64,000 nt of DNA from Gluconobacter cadivus (GTDB lineage: Bacteria; Pseudomonadota; Alphaproteobacteria; Acetobacterales; Acetobacteraceae): assembly GCF_015244745.1 (NCBI RefSeq), contig NZ_JABCQI010000001.1, forward strand, positions 124,001 to 188,000. The letters run 5' to 3'. The translations under genes were made by a program, and so were the position numbers. The notes under the pieces were generated by a model. The model saw nothing but the letters and a program-made list of their open reading frames with translations. It did no database searches and was not told the DNA's origin. This document shows, piece by piece, positions 46,280 to 54,140 of this stretch (position 1 is its first letter; each line of letters opens with the position of its first letter).

Positions 46280-46852
46280 TCATGCATGCCTCGGGGCAAC
46301 GACGCCTACGTGCTTGTAAAGCGTGGTCCGAGAAACTCCGTAACGTCGGGCCACGTCAGCAACCTGGATTTCTGGGTCGCGCAGGAGCGCCTTGATCTCG
46401 CGGACCTGCTTCTCCCCAAGCTTGGGTTTGCGGCCGCCGGAGCGGCCTCTAGCGCGCGCTGCGGCTAGGCCAGCCTGGGTGCGCTCGCGGATCAGGCTAC
46501 GCTCGAACTCCGCTAGGGCAGCAAACACCTGAAAAACCAGCTTTCCAGCAGCACTGCCGGTCTCAATTTTCTCGGTTAGGCTTTCGAAGCTGATGCCGCT
46601 GCGCTCAAGATCAGCCACAATCTGCACCAAGTCGGGTAGACTGCGACCGAGCCTGTCTAAGCGCCACACCACGAGCGTGTCGCCGCTACGGAGAGCCTTG
46701 CGGCACTGCTCAAGCTCAGGGCGTGTAGCGCTCTTACCGCTCGCGGCCTCTTCATAGATGACACCGCACCCGGCCTGCTGAAGCGCGTCGCGCTGTAGAT
46801 CCAGATGCTGGTCTTCCGTGGAGACCCGCGCATATCCAATACGCTGATTCAT
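46280..46852 (-). CDS. Serine recombinase (resolvase/invertase family)
   Basis: A 190-aa small serine recombinase. The catalytic domain begins IGYARVSTEDQHLDLQ, with Ser10 as the nucleophile; VVWRLDRLGRSLPDL (about 63) and FERSLIRERTQAGL (about 118) are family motifs. The C-terminal HTH ends VADVARRYGVSRTTLYKHV. It may resolve plasmid multimers or invert DNA. A 28-bp palindromic res-like site lies 85 bases upstream. Confidence 0.93.
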   Translation of the reverse strand: MNQRIGYARVSTEDQHLDLQRDALQQAGCGVIYEEAASGKSATRPELEQCRKALRSGDTLVVWRLDRLGRSLPDLVQIVADLERSGISFESLTEKIETGSAAGKLVFQVFAALAEFERSLIRERTQAGLAAARARGRSGGRKPKLGEKQVREIKALLRDPEIQVADVARRYGVSRTTLYKHVGVVAPRHA

Positions 46853-46937
46853 TGACGAAACCGGAACATTGAAAACTTGACGGCAATGCTAACCCAGCGG
46901 ATGCCGTTCGGCGAGTCCGGAATGCCCATTTTCAACC

Positions 46938-46965
46938 TGTCCAGAAAATGACCGTTTTCTGAACA
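46938..46965. promoter_or_regulatory. res-like palindromic site upstream of the resolvase
   Basis: TGTCCAGAAAA and TTTTCTGAACA form 11-bp half-sites around a 6-base centre, with one mismatch. TGT...ACA ends and an about 28-bp length are typical of resolvase subsite I. It sits between the traJ stop and the resolvase start. Confidence 0.55.
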
Positions 46966-46979
46966 ATGCAGTAGGCGTT

Positions 46980-47360
46980 CTAACGTCGAATTAAGGGCCG
47001 CATCTCACTTATCAAATCAGCAACCTGCTCTTGGCGTTCCAATATCTCGACCAAAGTCTCCCGAACGACCTTATTTGGCACTACAGCATCAGGCCGATCG
47101 ACCAGCCATAGCTTGAGAAGACCACCAATGCGGCCCAGATCTCCTCTCAGCCTGAACAGTTCAAGAAAGGCCTCCTGATCGACACGACTAGGCGGACTAT
47201 AGCCAAGAGCTAGGTTCCTCATCAGGGTGGAAGCCGGTAGCCTCACTTGGCGAGCCGTGAGCTCAATGGCTTCTTTTTCTTCTGCCGTCACTTTGACCGG
47301 AATACGTTGACCCGCCCTCGGTCCGATATTTTTTTGGCGTTTCTTCTCGATCTCGGTCAC
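46980..47360 (-). CDS. traJ: TraJ-like oriT-binding relaxosome protein
   Basis: A 126-aa ribbon-helix-helix protein with RIPVKVTAEEKEAIELTA at residues about 19-36 and a leucine-rich helix that ends in LRRLGRIGGLLKLWL-type sequence (here LGRIGGLLKLWLVD). It matches the TraJ/MobC-like family that binds oriT and recruits the relaxase. The start is GTG at 47,360. The putative oriT is 45 bases upstream, and a traK homologue is divergent from it, as in RP4. The expected downstream traI relaxase is absent; a resolvase is found instead. Confidence 0.82.
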   Translation of the reverse strand: MTEIEKKRQKNIGPRAGQRIPVKVTAEEKEAIELTARQVRLPASTLMRNLALGYSPPSRVDQEAFLELFRLRGDLGRIGGLLKLWLVDRPDAVVPNKVVRETLVEILERQEQVADLISEMRPLIRR

Positions 47361-47404
47361 TAGACCGCCCCTTTACCAGCGTTGAGCCACAGGCGAACAA
47401 GCAC

Positions 47405-47433
47405 GTTGCCGTGTACACGGCAACCTATCTTGC
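47405..47433. other. IncP/RP4-like oriT: palindrome plus nick region
   Basis: A perfect 20-bp palindrome (47,405-47,424) with half-site GTTGCCGTGT is followed by ACCTATCTTGC (47,423-47,433). This differs at one base from the ACCTATCCTGC around the RP4 nick, where cleavage is between G and C. The position between divergent traJ and traK equals that in RP4. Confidence 0.75.
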
Positions 47434-47504
47434 TTTCAGCCATCACACGACAAAATGCAATTATATGCGAACGTACCGTCGGCCCCACGATCAGGAAGAT
47501 TTTC

Positions 47505-47560
47505 GCATATATTCGCCTATAATTGCATATATTGGATTATATTAGCACATATCCGCGCTT
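47505..47560 (+). repeat. Three 20-bp phased AT-rich repeats before traK
   Basis: GCATATATT at 47,505 and 47,525 and GCACATATC at 47,545 recur exactly every 20 bases in A/T-rich sequence. Such spacing, about two helical turns, suggests bent DNA bound by TraK, or an operator for the traK promoter. Confidence 0.5.
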
Positions 47561-47593
47561 TAACGCGGTAGACATACCAAGGGAGTATTTACA

Positions 47594-47950
47594 ATGACGC
47601 CAAATAAGAAAGGTATGGCTCGCGTGAGGTTTCTCGCCCTAAAGACCGCCATCGCAGAAGAAGTGGAACAAGGTTACAACAGGTCAGATATCTTCCAAAA
47701 ACATCACGATGCCCTTCAGATGAGCTATAGTCAGTTCACGCGGCACGTGAGGGAATTTATTTTGGGACTGCCCTCACAGCAGCCCAAAAGAGAGCTGCCA
47801 CCTGCCTCCTCCACAACCATTGAAAAACAAGGCCTGGAGGTATCTTCCGAACGCCGTGCTTTTAGCCCAAGGCCGATAAACTTCCATCCGAGCCCTGATC
47901 GTAAGCTCATTGCCCACTGGCTGTCCCCTGCGGAGGGCACAGAGAAATAA
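47594..47950 (+). CDS. traK: TraK-like oriT-binding protein
   Basis: A 118-aa protein with the TraK core VRFLALKTAIAEEVEQGYN (about residues 11-29), IFQKHHDALQMSYSQFTRHV and the closing REFI. This pattern (short helix, QGY, then SYxxFxRHV) matches RP4 TraK, which bends oriT and aids nicking. The C-terminal tail is Pro/Ser-rich and disordered. GGGAG lies nine bases before the ATG. Confidence 0.78.
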   Translation: MTPNKKGMARVRFLALKTAIAEEVEQGYNRSDIFQKHHDALQMSYSQFTRHVREFILGLPSQQPKRELPPASSTTIEKQGLEVSSERRAFSPRPINFHPSPDRKLIAHWLSPAEGTEK

Positions 47951-47963
47951 TGAATTGCATGCC

Positions 47964-47993
47964 GTTTAAACGCTACGAGCAAAGCGTTTAAAC
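47964..47993. repeat. Perfect 11-bp inverted repeat downstream of traK
   Basis: GTTTAAACGCT/AGCGTTTAAAC with an 8-base loop, starting 14 bases after the traK stop. There is no T-run, so it is not a standard terminator; a protein-binding site or plasmid single-strand signal is possible. Confidence 0.6.
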
Positions 47994-48145
47994 ACTCTCG
48001 TCCTCGGCACGAAGAACGTCCCTGAAGACATATCCCCAGCAGGAAGGGCCCCGTAGACGTTAAAAGAATATATTTAAGTTAAAACGCGCGCGCGTGTTAA
48101 GGGTTAGAAAAACACATAATATTCAATATGTTATATACCACTCGT

Positions 48146-48251
48146 GTGGGTAAAAGTACGTGTCTGGGCGTGGGTAAAGGTACGTGCTAATCCACAGGAA
48201 AACGTGGGTGAAGGTACGTGTCATTCCACAAAGCTATCGCACTTATCAACA
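48146..48251. other. Iteron-type replication origin (oriV)
   Basis: Three 17-bp iterons of consensus GTGGGTRAARGTACGTG at 48,146, 48,170 and 48,204 are followed or interleaved by DnaA-like boxes TAATCCACA (48,188) and TTATCAACA (48,243). An AT-rich and a GC-alternating stretch precede them. The 401 bases between traK and the repA stop hold no other gene. Confidence 0.75.
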
Positions 48252-48351
48252 GTGTGTTTTGGGAGGATCAGCTCCTCAATATCGCCCTGCTACTGAGCAA
48301 GCGAGCGCTTCTCAGCTACAAATTGCGAGCAGCCGCGTTTCAGCCCCGCCC

Positions 48352-49209
48352 TCATTTGGTAAAGAAAGTTACGTGGTCATGCTCTGTATCAAGCGACATC
48401 TGATAATCAGGTAGCAGGTTAATACCCGACAATTCCTTTACCTGCCGTCGAAACTCTCTCAAAGTCGCAGTACTGCCGCTTTTCGCGTACAAGACCATTA
48501 CAGACACGCGCCATTTTGGCTGAAGACCACAATGTTTACGGGCAAGCTCATATATGCGCCGCTCAAGCGGCTTGCGGAGTTTGAAATAGTCCCGCGACAG
48601 GGTGAGAACCCGCATGGTCGCAACAGAACGGAATAGCCAGTGTGGCAAATCCACCTCGATGGCTATCACACGATCATCTGTTGGCGACTTTTCTACGATC
48701 CGCCATGAATCGATCAACCCAAAGCCACGCCGCTCACGTTGTCCGTTCGTCTCAATGTTAGTCTCGATGCCAGTCCCTCTCAGCCTTGCAAGCATACCGG
48801 CTATACGACGGTAGCTGAGCCCCCCTGTTGAGCGGTTCGTACTACGGAGAAAATCATAGGCCGTAAAACGCACTGTAGGTGCTATGGGGCGCCCACGATT
48901 CTTTGCCTCCACCAACTGGCTTATGCAATAAATCCACAAGTCCTTGTCATGTATGCTCGCACAACCATCCGCCCCGGGCTTCACGGTCACCACGAGACCG
49001 TTACGCTCATAGGTTCTTACACGCCTATCGCCCGCTTTTAACGCAAACAGTGGATGCTCCATGCTAACCGTGTCACCCTTTGGTGCAGCGGCCAGAATGT
49101 CTGCAACGAAAAAACCTTCCCGATGGCAGAGTTCTGCTGGGGAACATTTTGATGCCTTGCTGACGGCATGCTGTTCCCAGCGAATGGGAGACACAGGCGT
49201 TACAAACAA
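48352..49209 (-). CDS. repA: Plasmid replication initiator RepA (RPA family)
   Basis: An about 285-aa initiator of the RPA family of alpha- and betaproteobacterial plasmids. It has FFVADILAAAPKGDTVSMEHPLFALK, RRVRTYERNG, ASIHDKDLWIYCISQLV and SYRRIAGMLARLRGTGIETN (winged helix), then LERRIYELARKHCG. The start is uncertain: a TTG at 49,209 or GTG at 49,194 begin the frame. It lies next to three iterons. The protein appears complete, so autonomous replication may be possible. Confidence 0.88.
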   Translation of the reverse strand: MFVTPVSPIRWEQHAVSKASKCSPAELCHREGFFVADILAAAPKGDTVSMEHPLFALKAGDRRVRTYERNGLVVTVKPGADGCASIHDKDLWIYCISQLVEAKNRGRPIAPTVRFTAYDFLRSTNRSTGGLSYRRIAGMLARLRGTGIETNIETNGQRERRGFGLIDSWRIVEKSPTDDRVIAIEVDLPHWLFRSVATMRVLTLSRDYFKLRKPLERRIYELARKHCGLQPKWRVSVMVLYAKSGSTATLREFRRQVKELSGINLLPDYQMSLDTEHDHVTFFTK

Positions 49210-49218
49210 GCTCTGGAA

Positions 49219-49440
49219 TCAGAAGCGCATACCAGGACGCTGCGCCTGAGCACCCTGTGCCCTGCGCGTCTCAATCCACTCCATGACCTCTTCGAGATCC
49301 CACGCCACGTTTCTACTGGTCAGAGCGATACGACGCGGAAACTCGCCACGCCGCTCCATATTGAAAATGGTTCTTTCGGCTAACGGGATCATCGCATGAA
49401 GCTTTTTGCGGTCGATAAGAACCCTAGCCGTGTTTCCCAT
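49219..49440 (-). CDS. alpA: AlpA-family helix-turn-helix regulator
   Basis: A 73-aa DNA-binding protein with the AlpA layout: LIDRKKLHAMIPLAERTIFNM, then RRGEFPRRIAL and WDLEEVMEWIETRR. AlpA-like proteins regulate integrase/excision in prophages and islands, and often act as excisionases. AGGAAGGAGA precedes the ATG. It ends ten bases before the repA start, so the two are co-transcribed. Confidence 0.88.
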   Translation of the reverse strand: MGNTARVLIDRKKLHAMIPLAERTIFNMERRGEFPRRIALTSRNVAWDLEEVMEWIETRRAQGAQAQRPGMRF

Positions 49441-49543
49441 TTCTCCTTCCTCTGCACCCCTACGACAATGTGCTTGAGGTTACCCGCCGCTGCCTGCTGC
49501 GGCTGGAAAAAAGATAGAATTTGGTTGACGACAAGGATATAAG

Positions 49544-50392
49544 TTGCCCATGCCTCAAGACCACGACATCTACCTTGCCTTTGATCCGATCCTTGGGCGC
49601 GTAATTTATCAAAAGGAAGCCACCGGTCGCATTAAGGCCAAGCTTTCAGATAATCTTACATGGTGCTTTTGTGAACTTTGCGAGAAACTTACCGAATATT
49701 CAGCTGTACGCTTCAATCCAGTAGTAATAAAAAGATTGAAAAATGGAAATGCTAAGCTCGTTCCCATAACAGAAAAGATGATTTTATTAGGGCTTGAGAA
49801 AGCAAAAAAACTAGCTGAGCATTATTCAGAGGCCTTATCAGGGAAATATGGACCTCATAAAGCAAGCCAAATGATCGCCCGCTATGGTGATCTAGTCGAG
49901 ATGCGGGCAGATCGCTCTGTTGAGGGATTCCTAGAATACATTGAGCCAAAAATGAAATTTCGAGAGCATTTACTTCATGGTGAACTTGCTTGGACGACCC
50001 GCTTACCAGGATCCTCCCCTGATAGTCCCAAGCCTAGCAAGTTGTATTGCGAAAGACACAATCCCCGCAGAAGTATTTCGTCGAGAAGAGCCTATCAACG
50101 TGATCGGAGGTTTATTTGGGAATACCGTGCGCTTATGGAACAAATTTGGAGTCAAGGTTTCAATACTCTAACGCTCTCTGACTGGGACATTGAAGATCAT
50201 GCTTTCGTTCGGAGAGAAGCATATAAGCAAGTCAAAGCCTTACGAGCCCCCACAAGCACGCTTGATGATTTTCTCTCAAAAGGCACAATGACGCAGGCGG
50301 AAATAGCTCGAGAACTAGGTATTTCACGCCAAGCTGTTTCGGCAGCCATTAAGCGGCGCGCTCTAAAAAATCTCCACGAAGGCAAGCGTTAA
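49544..50392 (+). CDS. Unrecognised Cys/His motif plus HTH protein, 282 aa
   Basis: Not a family I can name. An N-terminal Cys cluster, WCFCELC (Cys41, 43, 46), and a second site, YCERHNP (Cys169, His172), could bind one zinc. The latter is followed by RRAYQRDRRF, a basic run. The C terminus (about 250-275) is a HTH: MTQAEIARELGISRQAVSAA. The base composition is distinctly AT-richer than the neighbours. A TTG at 49,544 lies six bases after AAGGA; an ATG at 49,550 is in frame. It is the only plus-strand cargo and overlaps int at the stops. Confidence 0.75.
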   Translation: MPMPQDHDIYLAFDPILGRVIYQKEATGRIKAKLSDNLTWCFCELCEKLTEYSAVRFNPVVIKRLKNGNAKLVPITEKMILLGLEKAKKLAEHYSEALSGKYGPHKASQMIARYGDLVEMRADRSVEGFLEYIEPKMKFREHLLHGELAWTTRLPGSSPDSPKPSKLYCERHNPRRSISSRRAYQRDRRFIWEYRALMEQIWSQGFNTLTLSDWDIEDHAFVRREAYKQVKALRAPTSTLDDFLSKGTMTQAEIARELGISRQAVSAAIKRRALKNLHEGKR

Positions 50393-51585
50393 CCTGGCTT
50401 GCTCGTCCATTCCTCAATCATATCAGCCCAGTCTTGAAGCATAGCGGTGCGCTGGTCACGATATTCGGCCTTATTATAAACAGCTCTTACACCTTTCTGC
50501 TCATGGGCAAGGCACTTCTCGATCCAATCAGTATTATAACCTGCCTCGTGCAGCAGAGTGCTTGCCGTCCTGCGCAAATCATGAGGACCAAATTTTGCGA
50601 GTGGCTTTCCTTCTTTCTGAGCAAGCCTGTAGGTCAGCGTGAGTACCTGATTAAGCGTTGCGCTACTCATCGGCTGATCAGTGTCGTACCGGGACGGCAA
50701 GATGTAATCTGATCCTCCGGAAAACGTCTTCAGGGCGATGAAAATATCGAGTGCCTGTCGCGACAGAAAGACCAAATGGGGGTTACGTCGTTTCATCCGC
50801 TCTTTTGGGATCGTCCAAAGCGCCTGACTAAAACTGATCTCGCTCCATGTTGCGTTGGTTAGCTCACTCTTCCGAACCATCGTCAGCAAAAGCAGTTTGG
50901 CTGCGGCCCGGATCGATGGGGTAGTGCCGATGCGCTCGATGTACTGATACATCAGGCCGATCTCTTCAGGCGTCAGAGCGCGATCCCTTGGCTCAAATTT
51001 TGCTATGCTAGTCGGACGAACCAGTTCAGCCGGATTTTCGACCCTCTGCCCTCGTTCGATAGCCCACCGGTAAACTTGAAACATCACCTCCCGGGCATGC
51101 ACCGCAGTCGCCGGAGCGCCTCGTTCGACGATGGCATCGGTCAGTGCCCGCAGGTCTTCGTGGGTGATTTCAACAAGCTTCTGACTGGCAAATTTAGGCT
51201 TCAGTTCACGCTCGTAAACAGATTTGCGCATATCACGGGTGGAGTCCGCCATCTGATATCCGCGCAGCCACTTCTCGGCCCACGCTCCGAACGTCTCCAC
51301 GCCCTTGATACGCGCCTTGTCGCGAGCTTTTTCTTTCGCAGGCGACTTACCTGCTGCAATCAGCTTTTTAGCCTCTCCTAATTGCTCACGGGCTTCGGCC
51401 AGAGTGATGCCCCCAACGCCATATCGCCCGAAGGTCAGGGTCTCCTGCCTGCCATGGATCGCATAGTTATATCGGAACGAGATGCTACCCGCAGGCGTCA
51501 CGGCGACGTACAACCCATCGCGGTCGTTCACCTTGTAGAGCTTATCCGTCGGCTTAAGGTTGCGCAGTTTGGTATCGGTCAACAT
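50389..51585 (-). CDS. int: Tyrosine integrase (P4 type)
   Basis: A 398-aa site-specific recombinase. The N-terminal DUF4102-like DNA-binding arm domain starts LTDTKLRNLKPTDKLYKV; the catalytic domain has MVRKSELTNA (Arg), GPHDLRRTAST (His-x2-Arg), LAHEQ and VYNKAEY (Tyr). It acts on the guaA 3' end, 300 bases away. ATG at 51,585 chosen over the TTG-like codons upstream. The size fits the P4/CP4-57 integrases. Confidence 0.94.
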   Translation of the reverse strand: MLTDTKLRNLKPTDKLYKVNDRDGLYVAVTPAGSISFRYNYAIHGRQETLTFGRYGVGGITLAEAREQLGEAKKLIAAGKSPAKEKARDKARIKGVETFGAWAEKWLRGYQMADSTRDMRKSVYERELKPKFASQKLVEITHEDLRALTDAIVERGAPATAVHAREVMFQVYRWAIERGQRVENPAELVRPTSIAKFEPRDRALTPEEIGLMYQYIERIGTTPSIRAAAKLLLLTMVRKSELTNATWSEISFSQALWTIPKERMKRRNPHLVFLSRQALDIFIALKTFSGGSDYILPSRYDTDQPMSSATLNQVLTLTYRLAQKEGKPLAKFGPHDLRRTASTLLHEAGYNTDWIEKCLAHEQKGVRAVYNKAEYRDQRTAMLQDWADMIEEWTSKPG

Positions 51586-51608
51586 CAGTTCGTGGCACTC
51601 CAAACAGC

Positions 51609-51886
51609 GATACCATGATTGAAAACCATTAAAATAACTGGATAAAATCCTTATTATTCATATAGTTACTTCTTATTGATACCATGACACCCATAGAGTG
51701 CCTGACATGGTATCGATAAGAAACATAGCATCAGACTTAGTCAGTGCCATGCACCATGCCATAAAAAGTTGCTGCTTGGCGATACCGTTCGGTGCCAGAC
51801 AATGCCGGACCAAAAAACAAAAAAAGCCCGCATTTCTGCGGGCTTTAAGGCACTTTCATGCCGGGTAATACCATCCTATGCCAGAC
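51609..51886. repeat. Short repeats beside attR, candidate integrase arm sites
   Basis: GATACCATG occurs at 51,609 and 51,678 and inverted (CATGGTATC) at 51,706. TGCCNGAC occurs at 51,699, 51,793, 51,803 and 51,879. The 289-base int-guaA gap has no gene; these repeats look like arm-type sites for Int or a recombination directionality factor. Confidence 0.5.
51819..51850 (-). terminator. Terminator for guaA supplied by the island
   Basis: Stem AGCCCGCA/TGCGGGCT with a 4-base loop, followed on the minus strand by a T-rich tract, 45 bases after the guaA stop and inside the island. It also could end transcription coming toward guaA from the island. Confidence 0.85.
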
Positions 51887-51891
51887 GCGGG

Positions 51892-51907
51892 ATCATTCCC
51901 ACTCGAT
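51892..51907. repeat. attR: 16-bp direct repeat inside the guaA 3' end
   Basis: Identical to 39,009-39,024. It keeps the last GuaA codons and stop intact, so insertion does not damage the gene. Confidence 0.9.
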
Positions 51908-53515
51908 CGTGCCGGGCGGCTTGGACGTGATGTCGTAGGTCACGCGGTTGATGCCGCGCACTTCGTTGACAATACGGCCTGCAACGCGGTTCAGGAACTC
52001 GAAGTCGAACGGATAGACTTCCGCCGTCATGCCATCCGTGCTGGTCACGGCGCGCAGGGCGCAGGCCTGATCGTAGGTCCGGCCATCGCCCATGACGCCC
52101 ACGGTCCGCACCGGCAGCAGAACCGCAAAAGCCTGCCAGATCGCATCGTAAAGTCCGGCGCGGCGGATTTCCTCAAGATAGATCACGTCCACTTTACGCA
52201 GCAGATCGAGCTTTTCCTTCGTCACATCGCCCGGAATACGGATCGCCAGTCCCGGTCCCGGGAACGGATGCCGTCCAACGATGCTTTCGGGAATCCCGAG
52301 CTCGCGGCCCAGCATCCGGACTTCGTCCTTGAACAACTCACGCAGCGGCTCGACCAGTTCCATGTTCATGCGGTCCGGCAGGCCGCCGACATTGTGATGG
52401 GACTTGATGGTCACGGACGGACCGCCCGAGAAGCTCACGCTCTCGATCACATCCGGATACAGCGTACCCTGTGCGAGGAACTGTGCACCGCCTAGCTTCG
52501 CGGCTTCTTCCTCGAAGACCTCAATAAACAGACGGCCAATCGTTTTGCGCTTGGTTTCCGGGTCCGTCACGCCAGCCAGTTCCTTGAGGAACAGCTCGGA
52601 CGCATCACGATGCACAAGACGAATGTTGAAGCGGCCACGGAACGTCTTGACGACCTCGTCCGCCTCGCCCGTCCGCATAATGCCCGGATCCACGAAAATG
52701 CAGGTGAGCTGATCGCCAATCGCATCATGGATCAGTTTTGCAGCCACCGAACTGTCCACACCACCGGACAGACCACAGATCACCCGACCCGAGCCGACCT
52801 GCTTGCGGATACGCGCGATTTCCAGATCGCGGAAACCCGCCATCGTCCAGCTGCCGCTGCAACCCGCGACGTTATGCGTGAAGTTGCGGATCAGCGCTGC
52901 ACCATGCGGCGTATGCACAACTTCCGGATGGAATTGCACGCCATACAGACGACGTCCCTCATCCGCGATGATCGCAAATGGCGCACCTTCGGAATGGGCG
53001 ACGGCACGGAAGCCCGGCGGAAGCTGCGTCACGCGGTCGCCGTGGCTCATCCAGACCTGTTCACGCTTACCGCGCGCCCAGACGCCACGAAACAGCGAGC
53101 AGTCTTCGGCAATATCGATATAGGCCCGACCGAATTCGCGATGATCGTGGTTTTCGACCTTGCCACCCAGCTGCTGGCACATGGCCTGCTGGCCGTAGCA
53201 GATGCCCAGCACAGGGCGGTTCAGAGCAAAAACCACCTCTGGAACTGGCGGTGCATTCTCGTCATGGACGCTGGCCGGGCTGCCGGAGAGGATAATACCG
53301 CGCGGATTGAAAGCGCGGATTTTTTCCTCGGTCGCCGTGTATGGCCAGATCTCGCAGTACACACCGCTTTCGCGGACGCGGCGCGCAATGAGCTGCGTCA
53401 CCTGACTGCCGAAATCCAGAATGAGGATACGGTCTTCGTGAAGAGTTTCGTCGAGCTTTTCGACGGTGCTGGCGTCCTGCTGGGTCAATGTCGTGGCCTC
53501 GCGTTCCGGTTTCAT
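51893..53515 (-). CDS. guaA: GMP synthase (glutamine-hydrolysing)
   Basis: Converts XMP to GMP. The 540-aa protein has a class I glutaminase domain ([18 protein letters not shown]; nucleophile in [10 protein letters not shown], about residue 110), then a PP-loop ATPase ([15 protein letters not shown], about 255), and the C-terminal dimer domain ending [12 protein letters not shown] six bases upstream supports the ATG at 53,515. Its 3' end is the island insertion site. Confidence 0.97.
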   Translation of the reverse strand: MKPEREATTLTQQDASTVEKLDETLHEDRILILDFGSQVTQLIARRVRESGVYCEIWPYTATEEKIRAFNPRGIILSGSPASVHDENAPPVPEVVFALNRPVLGICYGQQAMCQQLGGKVENHDHREFGRAYIDIAEDCSLFRGVWARGKREQVWMSHGDRVTQLPPGFRAVAHSEGAPFAIIADEGRRLYGVQFHPEVVHTPHGAALIRNFTHNVAGCSGSWTMAGFRDLEIARIRKQVGSGRVICGLSGGVDSSVAAKLIHDAIGDQLTCIFVDPGIMRTGEADEVVKTFRGRFNIRLVHRDASELFLKELAGVTDPETKRKTIGRLFIEVFEEEAAKLGGAQFLAQGTLYPDVIESVSFSGGPSVTIKSHHNVGGLPDRMNMELVEPLRELFKDEVRMLGRELGIPESIVGRHPFPGPGLAIRIPGDVTKEKLDLLRKVDVIYLEEIRRAGLYDAIWQAFAVLLPVRTVGVMGDGRTYDQACALRAVTSTDGMTAEVYPFDFEFLNRVAGRIVNEVRGINRVTYDITSKPPGTIEWE

Positions 53516-53590
53516 GGTGCCTTTTGAGGCTCTCCTATAAGGTGTTGTGTCGTCTGCGTCATCCATTCTGCAACATCGAACAGGAACAAC

Positions 53591-53968
53591 ATGCGCCTGC
53601 CAGCATTTTTCGCCATTTCCGCCACGGCCCTGCTTGCCGCATGTGTGGGCACGCCTGACCCCGGCCACGATCCAACCGGTTCCTGGGTTGGTGCTCTTGT
53701 TACGGATCAGGGAACATGCCCGACCGAGCACCCCTCCACCCTTCGTATAAGAGGCAGAGAGATCCTGTTCACACCCGCCGACGGCTCACAGGTTCTTCAC
53801 GGCACCTACACACCCGGCAACCAGCACTATCATGCAGAACTCGCCATGACGGATCTGGACCACCATCCCACAGCCGCCGTCTTCAACGGCTACCCCGTCG
53901 GACAGGCGATCGGCGGCATTTTTGGCTCGCCGTCATGCCGCGCTCATATCACCATGACGCGAAACTGA
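53591..53968 (+). CDS. Small lipoprotein, 125 aa
   Basis: Family not recognised. The signal ends in the lipobox LLAAC (Cys18). The mature part is probably a small beta-barrel: [31 protein letters not shown] and [10 protein letters not shown]. Two further cysteines (GTCPTE and SPSCRAH) likely form a disulfide. It is divergent from guaA with 75 bases between. Confidence 0.75.
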   Translation: MRLPAFFAISATALLAACVGTPDPGHDPTGSWVGALVTDQGTCPTEHPSTLRIRGREILFTPADGSQVLHGTYTPGNQHYHAELAMTDLDHHPTAAVFNGYPVGQAIGGIFGSPSCRAHITMTRN

Positions 53969-54029
53969 AATTTTTTCGAAAGCGGGGTTGTCAGGTCAGT
54001 TAAGCCTCTGTAAAACCCCGCCTCACAGC

Positions 54030-54106
54030 GCACCCGTAGCTCAACTGGATAGAGCACCAGACTACGAATCTGGGGGTTAGAGGTTCAAGTCCTTTCGGGT
54101 GCACCA
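54030..54106 (+). tRNA. tRNA-Arg (ACG), copy 1
   Basis: A 77-base cloverleaf with an encoded CCA end. The acceptor stem is GCACCCG/CGGGTGC, the D arm contains TAGCTCAACTGGATAGAG, the anticodon stem CCAGA/TCTGG encloses CTACGAA (anticodon ACG), and the T arm is AGAGGTTCAAGTCCTTT. The ACG is read as ICG after deamination. Confidence 0.97.
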
Positions 54107-54140
54107 GTCTTCTCCTGATGAAGACTTATACAATGTGTCC

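Larger units (their letters stand above)
39009..51907. mobile_element. guaA-integrated genomic island / integrated mobilisable plasmid
   Basis: The element is bounded by the 16-bp att repeat, with a tyrosine integrase adjacent to the guaA end. It contains mrr, hsdS, hsdM, hsdR, a resolvase, traJ, oriT, traK, an iteron origin, repA, alpA, an orphan Cys/HTH protein and int. The 3' end of guaA is a known island insertion site in bacteria. The repA/iteron and oriT content suggests that a small plasmid became, or can become, chromosomal. No relaxase, coupling protein or type IV secretion gene is present. Confidence 0.92.

Noticed and set aside
48146-48220. Short CRISPR array
   Set aside because: Only three 17-bp repeats with unequal 7- and 17-base gaps and no cas genes; they fit plasmid iterons next to RepA.
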